Source: Clostridia bacterium
GTDB lineage: Bacteria; Bacillota; Clostridia; Oscillospirales; CAG-272
NCBI GenBank assembly: GCA_900767415.1
Contig: CAAFYZ010000013.1
Location: 1-20,243, forward strand
DNA length: 20,243 nucleotides
Reading direction: 5' to 3'
The notes below the pieces were generated by a model, which was not told the origin of the DNA, did not search any database, and worked only from the letters and a program-made list of their open reading frames with translations. Within the stretch, counting starts at the first letter, position 1, and every line of letters begins with the position of its first letter. Position numbers and translations under genes: made by a program. Shown piece after piece: positions 1 to 6,527 of the stretch.

Positions 1-140
1 CTGTCAGAGCCGCGGAAGACCGAGCGCGCAGTTCGCGCGAGAACGAGCCCTTGATGGTCCACCAAAAAAACGGACACCCCGCAGCGGGTGCCCGTTTTTC
101 GCCATCGGCGGCAAGGGTTCGAAGGGGAAGCGGGAGTGAA
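1..140. repeat. ~139-bp direct repeat, copy 1
   Basis: Bases 1-140 recur almost unchanged at 232-370. The differences seen are one extra A in the A-run (7 versus 6), GCAGC versus GAAGC in the hairpin loop, and a few changes after the T-run (for example GGGTTCGAA versus GGGCTCGAA). The repeat starts at the first base of the window, so it may extend or recur further left. Inside it are a GC-rich stretch able to fold (GCGCG...CGCGC), the segment GATGGTCCACCA, then an A-run and a terminator hairpin. No coding sequence is supported here. Confidence 0.9.
64..99. terminator. Intrinsic terminator in repeat copy 1 (works best on the minus strand)
   Basis: A run of 7 A is followed by CGGACACCC (71-79), a short loop and GGGTGCCCG (86-94), then 5 T. 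Read on the plus strand the stem has one A-C mismatch. On the minus strand the same position is a G-U pair and the T-run is 7 long, so the hairpin is better formed there. It may terminate a gene lying left of the window, transcripts from the right, or both. Confidence 0.75.
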
Positions 141-180
141 TGACAGCACAGTGTAGCGTAGCGGCGCGAGGGAAGTGAAT

Positions 181-199
181 GACAGCACAGTGTGCTGTC
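181..199. repeat. 19-bp perfect palindrome
   Basis: GACAGCACA (181-189), one central G, then TGTGCTGTC (191-199): nine-base arms with no mismatch. The left part also occurs alone at 136-154 (GTGAATGACAGCACAGTGT is found at 136-154 and 175-193). It lies between the two large repeat copies. It could be a protein binding site or a recombination relic; nothing in the sequence decides this. Confidence 0.7.
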
Positions 200-231
200 A
201 GAGCCCGAGCGTGACCGAGCCGCAGCGAGAC

Positions 232-370
232 CTGTCAGAGCCGCGGAAGACCGAGCGCGCAGTTCGCGCGAGAACGAGCCCTTGATGGTCCACCAAAAAA
301 CGGACACCCCGAAGCGGGTGCCCGTTTTTCGCCTTTTGCGCCAAGGGCTCGAAGGGGAAGCGGGAGTGAA
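232..370. repeat. ~139-bp direct repeat, copy 2
   Basis: This is the second copy of the 1-140 unit, offset by about 230 bp. Both copies begin CTGTCAGAGCCGCGGAAGAC and end AAGCGGGAGTGAA. A third, shorter and diverged start of the unit (CTGTCAGAGCC...GACCGAGCCGC) lies at 195-231, just before this copy, suggesting repeated duplication of the block. The terminator hairpin is preserved. Confidence 0.9.
295..329. terminator. Intrinsic terminator in repeat copy 2
   Basis: Same hairpin as at 64-99: CGGACACCC (301-309) pairs with GGGTGCCCG (316-324), with 6 A before and 5 T after. The loop differs by one base from copy 1. The tandem terminators insulate the rhamnosidase operon from whatever lies to the left. 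Confidence 0.75.
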
Positions 371-515
371 GGAAAGTCCTTTGGATCGCCCTTTACGGAA
401 GATGTATTTTCGGACGGAATCAGCCGTCCTTTCCCGCCATGCGGCAGAGGGAGATTCACCGACCGATGCTCTGTAAAAATTCATTTTTTTCTCTCCTTTT
501 TATTGCAAGGACAGG
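371..515. other. Gene-free stretch between repeats and promoter
   Basis: No convincing coding sequence was found here. A small hairpin GGACGG-AATCAG-CCGTCC lies at 412-429, and a T-rich stretch at 481-502 precedes the promoter. Short open frames through the repeats have no ribosome binding site and no recognisable protein content. Confidence 0.6.
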
Positions 516-544
516 TTGTAATTTTTCGGCGGATATGTTATAAT
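516..544 (+). promoter_or_regulatory. Sigma-A-type promoter of the rhamnosidase operon
   Basis: -35 TTGTAA (516-521), 17-base spacer, -10 TATAAT (539-544). The -10 is a perfect match and the -35 matches 4 of 6. Transcription should begin near 551, leaving an untranslated leader of about 80 bases before the ATG at 630. No clear catabolite (cre) site was seen. Confidence 0.8.
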
Positions 545-561
545 GAGGTGTACGGTTTCAG

Positions 562-578
562 CCCCTTCTCCGAAGGGG
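562..578 (+). other. Hairpin at the 5' end of the leader
   Basis: CCCCTTC (562-568) and GAAGGGG (572-578) form a perfect 7-bp stem with a 3-base loop about 11 bases after the expected transcription start. There is no T-run, so it is not a terminator. A role in 5'-end mRNA stability or as a regulator site is a guess. Confidence 0.45.
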
Positions 579-629
579 GGTATCGGAATATCATTTTCAC
601 GATTTTATCAAAACGAGGGAGAAACGAAG

Positions 630-2957
630 ATGCATCTTTCACGGAAATTCATCAAGGCGGGCGACGCCGTCTGCACCTTTGATCATCATGTCAACGCCCC
701 GTATTTCAGACGGGAATTTCTCATGGATTTTTTGCCGCAGCGCGCGGAGATCACGATCTGCGGACTCGGCTTTTACGAGCTGTATATCAACGGAGTCAAC
801 GTCACGAAAGGTCCGCTCGCACCGTATATCGCGAACACGGACGACCTCTGCTACTATGACCGATACGACATTGCGGCATATCTCACGAAGGGGAAGAACG
901 TCATCGGTATCCTTCTCGGCAACGGATTCCGCAATCCGTTCGGCGGTTTCGTATGGAAATTTGACCGCGCGCCGCACATCGGCCCGCTTTGCACCGCCCT
1001 CTGCCTTGAATGTTACGGCGAAGGAAAGTATTTCCGAATGGAAGCGGACGAGCAGTTCAAAACGCATCCCTCCCCGATTCTTTTCGACGATATCCGCATG
1101 GGGTGTCAATACGACGCGAGATTAGAGTCTGACGGCTGGAATCTTCCGGACTTCGATGACGCAGGGTGGACCCCTGCGATCCCGTGCGACGCTCCGAAGG
1201 GCGAGCCGAGACTGTGCGGGAGCGCTCCCGTATCCGTCAGAAGAGAAATCGCCGCCGTATCGGTCACGCATTATGACCGCCTTGCTTTTGCAAGAGAGAC
1301 TACCGCGGCGGGGGCAAAGGACGCCGCCGATACCGTGCGGGAAAACATACACGTCTTCGACTTCGGCGTCAATACCGCGGGCGTTACCCGCCTGCGCCTG
1401 AACGGACGCCCGGGGCAGAAGATTACCATCAGACACGGCGAGTATCTCGTGAACGGGAAGTTTGATCTTCGCACCACGATATTCTCTTCCGCCGACCGCC
1501 AGCCGAGATATTACGAGTACGCGCAGTGCGACGTGTACATCTGCCGCGGGGGAGAAGAAGAGTTCCTGCCGCGCTTCAAATATGACGGTTTCCGCTATGC
1601 GTATGTCGAGGGACTTCTGCCGGAGCAGTTGCGGGCGGATACCCTGACCTGCATGGAGATGACGAGCATAGGGGAGCAGCGGGCGTCCTTTGTGTCGTCC
1701 TCTCACACCCTGACGGCGTTGCAGCAGATGACGGAGCAGTCGGACCGCTCCAACTTCGTCTACTTCCCGACCGATTGCCCGCACCGTGAGAAAAACGGGT
1801 GGACGGGAGACGCCTCTTTGTCGGCAGAACAGTTTCTTCTGAATTTCGATTGTGCAAAGAGTCTGAAAGAATGGCTGAGAAACGTCAGAAAGGCACAGAA
1901 CAGCGAGGGCGCTCTCCCCGGTATCGTGCCGACCGGCGGCTGGGGATTCGAATGGGGGAACGGACCCGTTTGGGACGCCGTAATCGTCAACCTTCCGTAT
2001 TATATCTATCGGTACGAAGGGGATCTCTCCGCCTTTACGGAAAACGCCGACGCGATCTATCGCTATCTGCAATACGCGGCACGCCGCAGAGACGAAAAGG
2101 GGCTTGTCGCATACGGTCTCGGAGACTGGGTAGACCCCTTCGAGCGGGAGAGAGGCGGGATCGCCGCGCCGCTGGTCGTGACGGACAGTATCACGATTTA
2201 TGACATTGCCGAAAAAGCGGCAAAACTGTTTTCCGTTGCCAAGATGCCGACAGAGGCGGCATGGACGCAGACCTTCGCCGCCGAGATGCGTGCCGCCATT
2301 CGTAAGCATCTGGTCGACGACACCCAGCTTGTCCTCGGAGACTGTCAGACCTGTCAGGCGATCGCGCTCGGGACGGGGATCTTCGATCCCGAAGAGACCG
2401 AGGCGGCACGCCGCCATCTTTTGCGCATCATTCACCGCGACGGCGATATCAACGCCTGCGGCGTCCTCGGGAATCGCTATCTCTTCCATGTCCTCGCCGA
2501 GGCAGGGGAGATCGACCTGGCATATAAGATCATCACGGGGACGAGCAGAACCTGCTACGGCTATTGGGTAAAACGCGGATTTACGACCCTTTGCGAGAGT
2601 TTCCTCGACGTCGACGGTCCGGGGCTCGATTCCCGCAACCATCATTTCTTCGGGGATATCAGCAGTTTCATGATCCGTAAAATTACGGGAATCCGTCCGA
2701 ACCCCGACCTTACCGATCGGGACGCCTTCGCCATCGTTCCGCATATTCCGAAAGATCTGGAATCCGCTACCGGCAGTTTCCAGAGAGCGGACGGAGCACT
2801 CGAATGCGGATTCAAGCGCGAAAATGACAACATATCTTTCCATATCAGCGTACCGGGTGGAATGCACGGAACCTTCGACTACGGTTCGTTCCATAGAGAA
2901 CTCACGGGCGGAGACTATTGCTTTACGCTTTCCGCCAAAACGGGTGCCGCCGTCTGA
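630..2957 (+). CDS. Alpha-L-rhamnosidase, glycoside hydrolase family 78
   Basis: This 775-residue enzyme is expected to hydrolyse terminal alpha-L-rhamnose from glycosides by the inverting GH78 mechanism. An N-terminal beta-sandwich with the family phrase LYINGVNV is followed by more beta domains, an (alpha/alpha)6 catalytic barrel (about 360-690) and a C-terminal beta domain. The hallmark DCPHREKNGWTGD holds D382, E387 (expected general acid), W391 and D394; E656 in TTLCES is the expected base, followed by the family-typical NHHFFGD. There is no signal peptide, so it should act in the cytoplasm on imported glycosides. The start at 630 has GAGGGAG eight bases upstream. An upstream in-frame ATG at 543 lies inside the -10 box and cannot be used from this promoter. 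It is first in a three-gene operon. The natural substrate is not readable. Confidence 0.92.
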   Translation: MHLSRKFIKAGDAVCTFDHHVNAPYFRREFLMDFLPQRAEITICGLGFYELYINGVNVTKGPLAPYIANTDDLCYYDRYDIAAYLTKGKNVIGILLGNGFRNPFGGFVWKFDRAPHIGPLCTALCLECYGEGKYFRMEADEQFKTHPSPILFDDIRMGCQYDARLESDGWNLPDFDDAGWTPAIPCDAPKGEPRLCGSAPVSVRREIAAVSVTHYDRLAFARETTAAGAKDAADTVRENIHVFDFGVNTAGVTRLRLNGRPGQKITIRHGEYLVNGKFDLRTTIFSSADRQPRYYEYAQCDVYICRGGEEEFLPRFKYDGFRYAYVEGLLPEQLRADTLTCMEMTSIGEQRASFVSSSHTLTALQQMTEQSDRSNFVYFPTDCPHREKNGWTGDASLSAEQFLLNFDCAKSLKEWLRNVRKAQNSEGALPGIVPTGGWGFEWGNGPVWDAVIVNLPYYIYRYEGDLSAFTENADAIYRYLQYAARRRDEKGLVAYGLGDWVDPFERERGGIAAPLVVTDSITIYDIAEKAAKLFSVAKMPTEAAWTQTFAAEMRAAIRKHLVDDTQLVLGDCQTCQAIALGTGIFDPEETEAARRHLLRIIHRDGDINACGVLGNRYLFHVLAEAGEIDLAYKIITGTSRTCYGYWVKRGFTTLCESFLDVDGPGLDSRNHHFFGDISSFMIRKITGIRPNPDLTDRDAFAIVPHIPKDLESATGSFQRADGALECGFKRENDNISFHISVPGGMHGTFDYGSFHRELTGGDYCFTLSAKTGAAV

Positions 2958-3044
2958 TTTTCGCAGAGGTTGCCCTTTGCGGCAGGAAAAGGCGGCAGGG
3001 CGCCACGGTTTATAAAATTCGACAGCACAGAAAAGGAGTATACC

Positions 3045-4919
3045 ATGATTGCAAAAGCCATTTGGGGAGAAAGACGCAACACACGGGACGAATACATGGA
3101 CTTTACGGCAGATTTCAGAGCGGTGAAGGGGGAGAAGGTCCTTCTGAGAATTTCCGCCGACGATAAATTCGCCGCCTATTGTAACGGAGAACTCTGCGCC
3201 TTCGGATTCTGTCAGAATTTCCCAAATGACAAGGAGGCACTGGTTTTCGATATTACCGCTTATTGCGAAAAGGAGAACTCGCTGAAAATCACGGCTTGGC
3301 ATGAAGGCACGGATACATCGACCTGTTTCAACCTGGACGCCTACCTTGCCTTCACCGTCGAGTGCGACGGGAAGGTCGTTCTGACAAGCGACGGGAGCGT
3401 GCGCTGTTCCCGCAACCTCAACTATCGGAGCGGTTACGCCAAGAGCATTACTTCGCAGCTCGGATATTCCTTTTATTACGACAACACCGTCTTTTGCGAC
3501 GCGGGGCGCGCCGCTCCCGCCTGTGTTTTTGAGACGGAGACGTTTCGAGAGAGAGATCTCGCGAATCTGAAACTCGGTGCAAGGCGGCAGGCGACCGTTA
3601 TTGAGCAGGAAGACGGCTATCTCATCGACCTCGGTGCCGAGACGGTCGGATTCCTTGATATGGACATTTCCTGCGACGAAGAATGCGAGCTTGTCATCTC
3701 TTACGGCGAGCATCTCAAAGACGGGAAGGTCCCGCGCAAGATCGACGGTCGCGACTTCAGCGTTGAGTTCCGCGCCGGGATCGGGCGCAACCTGTATATG
3801 AACCCGTATCGCCGCCTCGCGGGACGGTATCTGTTCGTCAATTCCAAAAAGATCCGCATCTCCTATCTCGGGATTCGCGTGGTGGAATTTCCGATTTTGG
3901 CGAATAAGGTAAAATTTGAAGATAAAACTTTACAAAAAATCTACGACACCTCGGTTTATACGCTCAAATGCTGTATGCACGAGCATTATGAAGATTGCCC
4001 GTGGCGGGAGCAGGCACTTTACGCACTTGACAGCCGCAACCAGATGCTCGCGGGATATTATGCGTTCCGCGGACATAAATTCCAAAGAGAAAACCTCCTG
4101 CTGCTTGCCAAATCACAACTGGAAAACGGACTTCTGAACATCTGCGCTCCCGCCGGCATCGTTTTGCCGATCCCCTTTTTCTCCCTTGTCTATCCGATGC
4201 AGGTAGCGGAATATCTGCGCCATACCGAAGATACTTCGATCCTCTCGGAGGTCGGCGACACCGTGCGCAGGATTCTCGCCTGTTTCAAGGGGGCGATCGA
4301 CGAGACGGGGCTTGTGCCCATTCTCCCGCCTCCGGCATGGAACTTCTATGAGTGGAGCAAAGGGAGCGACGCCTACACGGCGACGGGTCTCTTCTATGCG
4401 CCGAAGACATACGACCTGATTCTGAATCTTGCGTATCTCCGTGCCGTATCCTATGCCGACGAGATTTTCGGCGAACAGACGGATACCGAAGAAATGAAAG
4501 CACGGGTGAAAGAGACGTTTTTCGACCCCGAGCGCGGACTGTACCGCCTTTCGACTGCGGGAGACGCGGCGTTCAGCGTCCTCGGCAACGCCATGGCGAT
4601 TCTCGCGGGACTCGGCGACCACACACTTATGGAGAAGATTCTTACCGACAAGACCCTGATCCCCGTCACCCTCTCGATGAACACCTTCTTCTACGACGCA
4701 CTTCTGACCTTTGACGGGTACGAAGACGTCATTCTTGCGGACATATTGAAAAAATACGTGCCGATGCTGGAGGCGGGTGCCACAACCTTCTGGGAGACCG
4801 AAGAGGGGGCAGAGGCGTTCGGCGGGGCGGGCAGTCTCTGTCACGGCTGGTCGGCGATGCCGGCATATTATCTCCGCCTTCTGAAGGATGAAAAGAAACG
4901 GTCGGGCGAGACGTTATGA
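3045..4919 (+). CDS. GH78-like glycoside hydrolase (alpha-L-rhamnosidase-related)
   Basis: This 624-residue protein is related to GH78 but shorter than its neighbour. It has N-terminal beta domains and an (alpha/alpha)6 barrel, and ends right after the barrel without the usual C-terminal beta domain. The acid-site segment reads DCPWREQALYALD, keeping D317, E322 and D329 but with Tyr326 where GH78 enzymes have Trp; the base-site segment GATTFWET keeps E584. Both catalytic acids are therefore present, and it is probably an active hydrolase, perhaps on a different sugar or linkage. There is no signal peptide. The start at 3045 is chosen for AAAAGGAG six bases upstream; upstream in-frame starts lack a site. 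It follows the rhamnosidase by 87 bases and overlaps the next gene by ATGA, implying translational coupling. Exact specificity is unknown. Confidence 0.85.
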   Translation: MIAKAIWGERRNTRDEYMDFTADFRAVKGEKVLLRISADDKFAAYCNGELCAFGFCQNFPNDKEALVFDITAYCEKENSLKITAWHEGTDTSTCFNLDAYLAFTVECDGKVVLTSDGSVRCSRNLNYRSGYAKSITSQLGYSFYYDNTVFCDAGRAAPACVFETETFRERDLANLKLGARRQATVIEQEDGYLIDLGAETVGFLDMDISCDEECELVISYGEHLKDGKVPRKIDGRDFSVEFRAGIGRNLYMNPYRRLAGRYLFVNSKKIRISYLGIRVVEFPILANKVKFEDKTLQKIYDTSVYTLKCCMHEHYEDCPWREQALYALDSRNQMLAGYYAFRGHKFQRENLLLLAKSQLENGLLNICAPAGIVLPIPFFSLVYPMQVAEYLRHTEDTSILSEVGDTVRRILACFKGAIDETGLVPILPPPAWNFYEWSKGSDAYTATGLFYAPKTYDLILNLAYLRAVSYADEIFGEQTDTEEMKARVKETFFDPERGLYRLSTAGDAAFSVLGNAMAILAGLGDHTLMEKILTDKTLIPVTLSMNTFFYDALLTFDGYEDVILADILKKYVPMLEAGATTFWETEEGAEAFGGAGSLCHGWSAMPAYYLRLLKDEKKRSGETL

Positions 4920-5545
4920 CAAAAATCTATCTTATCCGCCATGCGGAAAGCGAAAGCAATCGGAACCGTACCTTTACGGGACAGCTTGACATCGGACTGA
5001 CCGATACGGGGAAGGAACAGGCGCGACGCCTTGCCGAGCATTTTCGCGGGATATCGCCGGACGCTATCGTTTCAAGCGATCTTTCCCGCGTTGTCGCGAC
5101 GGTGATGCCGACCGCACGGGAGAAGGGGCTTTCGATCCGTCGCGACCCTGCCTTCCGCGAGATCTACGGCGGGGCGTTTGAGGGGCGCACCTACGAGGAC
5201 ATCGGAGAAGAATATCCCGCGGAACTTGCCGTGTGGCTCGGCGACATCGACCACGGTGTCTGCCCGGGCGGCGAATCGATGGAAGACGTCAAAGCACGCG
5301 TTCTTCCCGCCTTTTTCCGTCTGGTCGGAGAATCGGAAGGGAAGACGCTGATTCTCGCCACTCACGCAACTCCCGTGCGCGCGCTTTTGTCTTTGGCGAC
5401 GGGACGCACGATGCAGGAGCTTCGCTGGGTGCCGAACGCTTCGACCTCTCTCTTAATCGCCGAAGGGGACACCCTGCGTGCCGTATCGATCGGCGATACG
5501 TCCTACCTCGGCTCTCTGACGACCACCTTCGGAAAAGGAATCTGA
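4916..5545 (+). CDS. Histidine phosphatase family protein (phosphoglycerate-mutase-like)
   Basis: This 209-residue protein belongs to the branch-1 histidine phosphatases, which pass phosphate through a histidine. The N-terminal motif is LIRHAES (R8, H9 the phosphate acceptor), followed by FTGQLDIGLTDTGKEQA. E82 in FREIYGGAFEG is the expected proton donor and H150 in ATHATP the second catalytic histidine. It is cytoplasmic, with no signal peptide. Its ATG overlaps the stop of the GH78-like gene (ATGA), so it is the last gene of the rhamnosidase operon and ends before a strong terminator. Candidates in this fold include phosphoglycerate mutase, alpha-ribazole phosphatase (CobC) and general sugar-phosphate phosphatases. 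The sequence does not choose among them, and the context suggests a sugar phosphate. The link to rhamnose breakdown is inference. Confidence 0.88.
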   Translation: MTKIYLIRHAESESNRNRTFTGQLDIGLTDTGKEQARRLAEHFRGISPDAIVSSDLSRVVATVMPTAREKGLSIRRDPAFREIYGGAFEGRTYEDIGEEYPAELAVWLGDIDHGVCPGGESMEDVKARVLPAFFRLVGESEGKTLILATHATPVRALLSLATGRTMQELRWVPNASTSLLIAEGDTLRAVSIGDTSYLGSLTTTFGKGI

Positions 5546-5650
5546 CGCTTTCGGCAGTTGTCGAAACGCATTTTTGAAGGGGACGCCGCGTCGCGCTTTG
5601 TGCGCCGTCAAGAAAGCACCGCGCACCGAAACCGTGTCCGCACACCGCAT

Positions 5651-5695
5651 AAAAAGAACGGGCGGGAATCTCACGTTCCCGTCCGTTCTTTTTGC
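5651..5695. terminator. Bidirectional intrinsic terminator between convergent genes
   Basis: The arms 5651-5668 (AAAAAGAACGGGCGGGAA) and 5676-5693 form an 18-bp stem with one G-U pair and a 7-base loop. The stem ends in A-runs and T-runs on both strands, so it can stop the rhamnosidase operon on the plus strand and the desulfoferrodoxin gene on the minus strand. The 105 bases from 5546 to 5650 hold nothing recognisable. Confidence 0.92.
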
Positions 5696-5706
5696 TTTGT
5701 AAACAA

Positions 5707-6093
5707 TTAGTTGCAAACACGGTCTACCCACAGCCCGTGCAGGTTGCAGAAGGCGTAAACGGCTTTCACCTCGTCACCCTCCGTGAGAGCGAAAGTCGTC
5801 TCGGGCGCATCGCCGGCAGAAAGCTCGTGACGCTGGTTCCCGTACTTCGTCTCGACCGAGATCCACGCGATATGATGCTCGGGCGTCATCGGGTGTGCGA
5901 CATCTCCCACCTTCACACGGACGAGGTTGCCGTCCTTTGTGACGACGGGGACGTGCTTTTCCTTCGCCGCGTCGACCGCGCCGGGGATCAGTTCGCTCAT
6001 CGCTTCTCCGCAACAGACGGTGGGGACACCGCTTTCTTTTACCATTGCGACCATTTTCCCGCAATGCCTGCATACCAAAAACTTTTGTTTCAT
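5707..6093 (-). CDS. dfx: Desulfoferrodoxin (class I superoxide reductase)
   Basis: This 128-residue protein should reduce superoxide to hydrogen peroxide in the cytoplasm, a standard oxygen defence of anaerobes. The N-terminal desulforedoxin domain carries an FeCys4 site: C8, C11, C27 and C28 (CRHC...CC). The C-terminal neelaredoxin domain has the catalytic loop EKHVP (E45, K46, H47), H67, H73, C116 and H119, which is the complete His4Cys iron site. The start at 6093 (MKQKF) is preferred because GGAGG lies eight bases upstream; the ATG five codons earlier overlaps that site. A perfect promoter and a PerR/Fur-like palindrome lie just upstream, so induction by peroxide or oxygen is likely. It is monocistronic. 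Confidence 0.95.
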   Translation of the reverse strand: MKQKFLVCRHCGKMVAMVKESGVPTVCCGEAMSELIPGAVDAAKEKHVPVVTKDGNLVRVKVGDVAHPMTPEHHIAWISVETKYGNQRHELSAGDAPETTFALTEGDEVKAVYAFCNLHGLWVDRVCN

Positions 6094-6110
6094 TATCAAA
6101 TCCTCCATAG

Positions 6111-6131
6111 AATTTAGAATTATTCTAAATT
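6111..6131. promoter_or_regulatory. PerR/Fur-type operator of the desulfoferrodoxin gene
   Basis: A perfect 10-1-10 palindrome with core TTTAGAATTATTCTAAA (6113-6129). The inner TTAGAAT-T-ATTCTAA has the 7-1-7 layout of PerR and Fur boxes and differs from the classical PerR box TTATAATNATTATAA at one base per arm. It lies immediately downstream of the -10 box on the minus strand, covering the expected transcription start, where bound repressor would block initiation. Assignment to PerR rather than Fur rests on the oxidative-stress gene it controls. Confidence 0.75.
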
Positions 6132-6132
6132 T

Positions 6133-6161
6133 ATTATAACAGGTCTAAAATTGTTTGTCAA
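6133..6161 (-). promoter_or_regulatory. Consensus promoter of the desulfoferrodoxin gene
   Basis: On the minus strand, TTGACA (6161-6156), exactly 17 bases, then TATAAT (6138-6133). Both hexamers match the sigma-A consensus perfectly, which suits a strong promoter held off by a repressor at the adjacent palindrome. Confidence 0.92.
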
Positions 6162-6246
6162 GAGAAAATCGAAAAAAATCAAAATTTCCGAAAAATTTTT
6201 CGCTCCGACAGAAAACCAAGAAATCCGAAAAAATACAAATACCCCC
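6162..6246. other. AT-rich divergent intergenic spacer
   Basis: This stretch separates the minus-strand desulfoferrodoxin promoter from the plus-strand tRNA promoter. It is full of A-tracts and contains a perfect 14-bp palindrome CGAAAAATTTTTCG at 6189-6202. A-tracts upstream of rRNA and tRNA promoters often act as UP elements; that role here is inference. Confidence 0.4.
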
Positions 6247-6275
6247 TTGACAAACCGCGAGGACTATGGTAAAAT
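6247..6275 (+). promoter_or_regulatory. Promoter of the tRNA operon
   Basis: -35 TTGACA (6247-6252), 17-base spacer, -10 TAAAAT (6270-6275). The first tRNA base is at 6287, so the leader is only a few bases long. A G+C-rich stretch (ACCGCGAGG) lies in the spacer. Confidence 0.85.
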
Positions 6276-6286
6276 ATCATGTGTTC

Positions 6287-6362
6287 GGGGCATTAGCGCA
6301 GTTGGGAGCGCGCAACACTGGCAGTGTTGAGGTCAGGGGTTCGAACCCCCTATGCCCCACCA
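6287..6362 (+). tRNA. tRNA-Ala(GGC), with a G3:C70 pair
   Basis: A full cloverleaf is visible: acceptor GGGGCAT/ATGCCCC (7 of 7 paired), D-arm GCGC/GCGC, anticodon stem CAACA/TGTTG with loop CTGGCAG (anticodon GGC at 6320-6322, reading GCC and GCU alanine codons), variable loop AGGTC, T-arm AGGGG-TTCGAAC-CCCCT, discriminator A and encoded CCA. Position 3:70 is G:C (6289 with 6356), not the G:U wobble that alanyl-tRNA synthetase normally requires, whereas the next tRNA gene does have G:U. The amino-acid call rests on the anticodon. Confidence 0.88.
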
Positions 6363-6365
6363 CAC

Positions 6366-6384
6366 CCGTATCTTTTCGATACGG
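6366..6384 (+). other. Spacer hairpin between tRNA genes 1 and 2
   Basis: CCGTATC (6366-6372), loop TTTTC, GATACGG (6378-6384): a perfect 7-bp stem four bases after the CCA end of the first tRNA. No T-run follows, so it is probably a processing or stabilising hairpin rather than a terminator. A second weaker stem (CTTTTCCGC with GCGGAAAG) follows around 6392-6424. Confidence 0.5.
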
Positions 6385-6451
6385 ACCCTTCCGTCTTTTC
6401 CGCGTTGTCTTCGATGCGGAAAGGGCAGGGCGGGGCGTTCCCGTTTGCTTC

Positions 6452-6527
6452 GGGCTTGTAGCTCAGTTGGGAGAGCGCTGCGTTCGCAACGCAGAGGTCA
6501 TGGGTTCGAATCCCACCAGGTCCACCA
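6452..6527 (+). tRNA. tRNA-Ala(CGC)
   Basis: Acceptor GGGCTTG/CAGGTCC contains the alanine identity pair G3:U70 (6454 with 6521). The D-arm is GCTC/GAGC, and the anticodon stem CTGCG/CGCAG has loop TTCGCAA (anticodon CGC at 6485-6487, reading GCG). The variable loop is AGGTC and the T-loop TTCGAAT, with an A-C mismatch at the end of the T-stem. CCA is encoded. Confidence 0.93.

Noticed and set aside
1..370. Possible CRISPR array or intact tRNA in the left repeats
   Set aside because: Only two long copies about 230 bp apart, with no short regular repeat-spacer pattern and no cas gene. Although the segment ends in GGTCCACCA, no T-stem, anticodon arm or acceptor pairing can be formed.
192..476. 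94-codon plus-strand open frame through the repeat region
   Set aside because: It runs through the palindrome, the second repeat copy and its terminator hairpin, has no ribosome site and reads as low-complexity Arg/Glu/Ala sequence.
543..629. Upstream in-frame ATG for the rhamnosidase gene
   Set aside because: The codon lies inside the -10 hexamer of the promoter, has no ribosome site, and the extra 29 residues do not resemble the family; the ATG at 630 has a strong site.
2958..3044. Possible separate promoter or terminator between the two GH78-type genes
   Set aside because: A TATAAA-like box at 3011 lacks a -35 at the right distance, and the GCCCT/AGGGC pairing has no T-run, so the genes are treated as one operon.
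1122..3713. 863-codon open frame on the minus strand opposite the two GH78-type genes
   Set aside because: Same pattern: no domain, no ribosome site, opposite conserved catalytic motifs in both genes, and it spans the gap between them.
5692..6117. 141-codon plus-strand open frame opposite desulfoferrodoxin
   Set aside because: The minus-strand protein has every iron ligand of the family, plus a promoter and ribosome site; the plus-strand frame has none.
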